A DNA stretch of 7,966 nt from DASVBJ01 sp036375895 (GTDB taxonomy: Bacteria; Actinomycetota; Actinomycetes; JACCUZ01). Each line of letters starts with the position of its first letter. Within the stretch, counting starts at the first letter, position 1. The position numbers and the translations under genes were made by a program. The DNA is taken from contig DASVBJ010000015.1 in NCBI GenBank assembly GCA_036375895.1, positions 1 through 7,966 of the forward strand. The letters run 5' to 3'. Under the pieces are notes generated by a model. It saw nothing but the letters and a program-made list of their open reading frames with translations, did not search any database and was not told where the DNA came from. Of the stretch, positions 6,104 through 7,966 are shown in pieces.

Positions 6104-6217
6104 GTCCGGAAGTGTGCCACTAGAGCCTGACCACCCTCCGGGATGGTTGAATGCCCACGGCGTGGCACCCGGCCGCGCAGATCTCGATGCGTTCGTCGGC
6201 TTCGCGCAGGAGGACTT
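6104..6217. promoter_or_regulatory. Divergent control region between the helicase and bldG
   Basis: These 114 bp separate the starts of two outward-facing genes and so should hold promoters for both. I see no convincing consensus -35/-10 pair in either direction. TTGAAT at 6147-6152 could be a -35 but lacks a matching -10. GTGCCAC (6114-6120) and GTGGCAC (6162-6168) form a 7-bp inverted repeat with arms 41 bp apart, which could be chance in GC-rich DNA. In Streptomyces, bldG has several promoters and developmental control, so complex regulation would not be surprising. Confidence 0.4.
6208..6213 (+). promoter_or_regulatory. Ribosome binding site fixing the bldG GTG start
   Basis: AGGAGG lies 4 bases before GTG 6218. 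It decides for this start over the in-frame GTG-less extension beginning near 6143, and it places the conserved serine at residue 57 as in Streptomyces BldG. Confidence 0.75.
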
Positions 6218-6559
6218 GTGGACCTGTCTCTCTCGACCCGCTCTGAGGGTGACCGCACCGTTGTCGAGGTTGGTGGCGAGATCGACGTCTACACCGCGCC
6301 GCGTCTGCGTGAGCAGCTCGTCGACCTGGTCGCCGACGGCAAGTACCACCTGATCGTCGACATGGAGCGGGTCGACTTCCTCGACTCGACCGGTCTCGGT
6401 GTCCTCGTCGGCGGCCTCAAGCGCGTGCGCGCCCACGACGGCTCGCTGCGCCTCGTCTGCACCCAGGAGCGCATCCTGAAGATCTTCCGGATCACCGGGC
6501 TCACCAAGGTCTTCCCGATCCACTCCTCGGTCGACGAGGCGGTCAACGCTTCAGAGTGA
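6218..6559 (+). CDS. bldG: BldG-type STAS anti-sigma factor antagonist
   Basis: This is a cytoplasmic switch protein: unphosphorylated it binds anti-sigma factors and frees sigma, and phosphorylation on a serine turns it off. The 113-residue product is a complete STAS domain. The early GGEIDVYTAPRLREQLVDLV (19-38) is followed by LIVDMERVDFLDSTGLGVLV (45-64), which holds Ser57, the phosphorylation site known in Streptomyces coelicolor BldG. The end is RLVCTQERILKIFRITGLTK (78-97). Length, start (DLSLSTR) and site number agree with BldG, supporting GTG 6218, which has AGGAGG 4 bases upstream. The downstream gene encodes the likely partner and starts 31 bases after the stop, so both are probably co-transcribed; the helicase diverges upstream, the same order as in Streptomyces. 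In streptomycetes BldG controls aerial growth and antibiotics. The role in this organism depends on its sigma factors and is inferred. Confidence 0.95.
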   Translation: MDLSLSTRSEGDRTVVEVGGEIDVYTAPRLREQLVDLVADGKYHLIVDMERVDFLDSTGLGVLVGGLKRVRAHDGSLRLVCTQERILKIFRITGLTKVFPIHSSVDEAVNASE

Positions 6560-6590
6560 CCCTCCGGTCGTCGAGCTGAGGAAGGTGAGC

Positions 6591-7022
6591 GTGGCAACGG
6601 TCGAGCTCAGGTTCAGCGCTCTCCCCGCGCACGTGCGGACCGCTCGGCTGGTCGCCGCCGCCGTGGCGCGCCGCTCGGGCGTCGACGAGGCGATCCTCGA
6701 CGAGGTGCGTCTCGCCGTCGGTGAGGCCTGCTCCCGTGCCGTGCACCTGCACCGGCGCCACTGCCCCGACCGCCCGGTGATGGTGACCCTCGTCGACGAC
6801 GAGAAGTCGTTCCGGGTCTCGGTCGCGGACGAGGCGCCGCAGGCAGACGGCGACACGGACTCCGGCTTCGCCGAGCTCACCGAGTCGGCCGACCTCGATC
6901 AGGACCCCGTCCCCCCGGGCGTGGGCCTCGCCGTCATCAGCGGGCTCGTCGACGACGTCGCGGTCGAGTCCGGCCGTGACGGCGGCGTCGTCGTGCGGAT
7001 GAGCTGGCCCACCTCCGCCTGA
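6591..7022 (+). CDS. RsbW-like anti-sigma factor ATPase, BldG partner (SCO3548-like)
   Basis: This 143-residue protein is related to the GHKL serine-kinase anti-sigma factors (SpoIIAB/RsbW). It matches the gene that follows bldG in Streptomyces, whose product binds BldG. VELRFSALPAHVRTARLVAA (4-23) is the family's N-terminal signature. The N-box region is LDEVRLAVGEACSRAV (36-51), with the catalytic-type Glu45 kept but Arg49 where SpoIIAB/RsbW carry the Mg-binding Asn. Where DxGxG is expected, only VADEAPQ (78-84) is found; a G2-like PPGVGLAVISGLVDD is at 108-122. The ATP site therefore looks degenerate and kinase activity is doubtful, although the protein could still bind sigma or BldG. I chose GTG 6591, 5 bases after GAGGAAGG (6578-6585); the GTG at 6585 lies inside that ribosome site. 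Confidence 0.88.
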   Translation: MATVELRFSALPAHVRTARLVAAAVARRSGVDEAILDEVRLAVGEACSRAVHLHRRHCPDRPVMVTLVDDEKSFRVSVADEAPQADGDTDSGFAELTESADLDQDPVPPGVGLAVISGLVDDVAVESGRDGGVVVRMSWPTSA

Positions 7023-7185
7023 CGCCCCCAGGGGTGGCCCGGGGTGGCCGGGTGTTCCGAGGCTTTGTACACTCCGGCCCAGCCGGGCGGACTCGGCGCC
7101 TGACGTTGTTTCGCGGGGTTCAGTCCGCATCCCTAGCCTTTCCAGTGGTCAGGGTGTCCCGCGCGCCCACCGTCTAGGAGGACGT
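7023..7185 (+). promoter_or_regulatory. Leader and probable promoter region of hppA
   Basis: The 163-bp gap holds AT-richer patches absent from the surrounding genes. TACACT (7068-7073) and TAGCCT (7134-7139) both match the TAnnnT pattern of actinobacterial -10 elements; neither has a good -35 at 17-18 bp (TTGTTT at 7106-7111 lies 22 bp before the second). A tiny CCGGC-CCA-GCCGG hairpin (7074-7086) might mark the end of the bldG operon. The promoter assignment is tentative. Confidence 0.3.
7176..7181 (+). promoter_or_regulatory. Ribosome binding site of hppA
   Basis: AGGAGG lies 4 bases before ATG 7186, a strong site that fixes the start of the pyrophosphatase gene. Confidence 0.8.

Positions 7186-7966
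<781 letters not shown>

Noticed and set aside
3929..6130. A 733-codon open frame on the plus strand opposite the helicase
   Set aside because: It is Arg/Gly/Gln/His-rich with no recognisable domain, and lies fully antisense to a helicase with every expected motif. Long shadow frames are normal at this GC content.
6143..6217. Longer BldG starting at 6143
   Set aside because: It has no ribosome site and adds a Cys/Arg-rich segment not typical of BldG; GTG 6218 has AGGAGG and yields Ser57 at the known position.
6104..6523. Helicase N-terminal extension of 140 residues
   Set aside because: The frame is open, but the added part is antisense to bldG and the divergent control region and has no helicase-family character; GTG 6103 is more sensible.
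6585..6590. GTG 6585 as start of the BldG partner
   Set aside because: It overlaps the GAGGAAGG ribosome site, which is properly spaced for GTG 6591.

Overview
The window is very GC-rich throughout, with G or C at almost every third codon position. Its gene content and order are typical of Actinomycetota. The conserved bldG/orf3/hppA block, the divergent DEAH-type helicase and the neighbouring Tad (Flp pilus) genes match the gene neighbourhood known from Streptomyces and, in part, from Mycobacterium (the Rv3649 to Rv3658c area). A Pseudonocardiales-like or related actinomycete fits, but I cannot fix the genus from sequence alone.

Left part (about 1-3100): a fragment of an unrecognised minus-strand gene runs off the left edge. 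It is followed by five co-directional plus-strand genes of a Tad/Flp pilus locus. These are tadB and tadC (inner-membrane platform proteins), a 59-residue Flp-type pilin, a TadE pseudopilin and a second TadE-like protein of the kind known beside this helicase. The genes are tightly packed except for a 155-bp leader before the pilin, which holds a 14-bp direct repeat able to form two mutually exclusive hairpins. The ATPase gene (tadA), normally just upstream of tadB, is not in the window; the minus-strand coding signal occupies its expected place.

Middle (3165-6103, minus strand): a 792-residue DEAH-type helicase with a C-terminal cysteine-rich DUF1998 domain. It is followed downstream by a small two-helix membrane protein with a coiled-coil tail. 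The two are separated by 92 bp holding an inverted repeat and an AT-rich promoter-like element.

Right part (6218-7966, plus strand, divergent from the helicase): a BldG-type anti-sigma-factor antagonist with its phosphorylatable Ser57, then its probable partner, an RsbW-like anti-sigma ATPase with a strongly degenerate ATP site. After 163 bp comes the first 260 codons of a membrane proton-pumping pyrophosphatase (hppA), cut by the right edge. BldG and the RsbW-like protein should act as a partner-switching pair. The Tad proteins should assemble a thin type IVb pilus, with its motor ATPase and prepilin peptidase encoded elsewhere. I found no tRNA, rRNA, CRISPR array, insertion sequence or defence system. 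The most interesting local signals are RNA-level: the pilin leader and the tadB/tadC junction.
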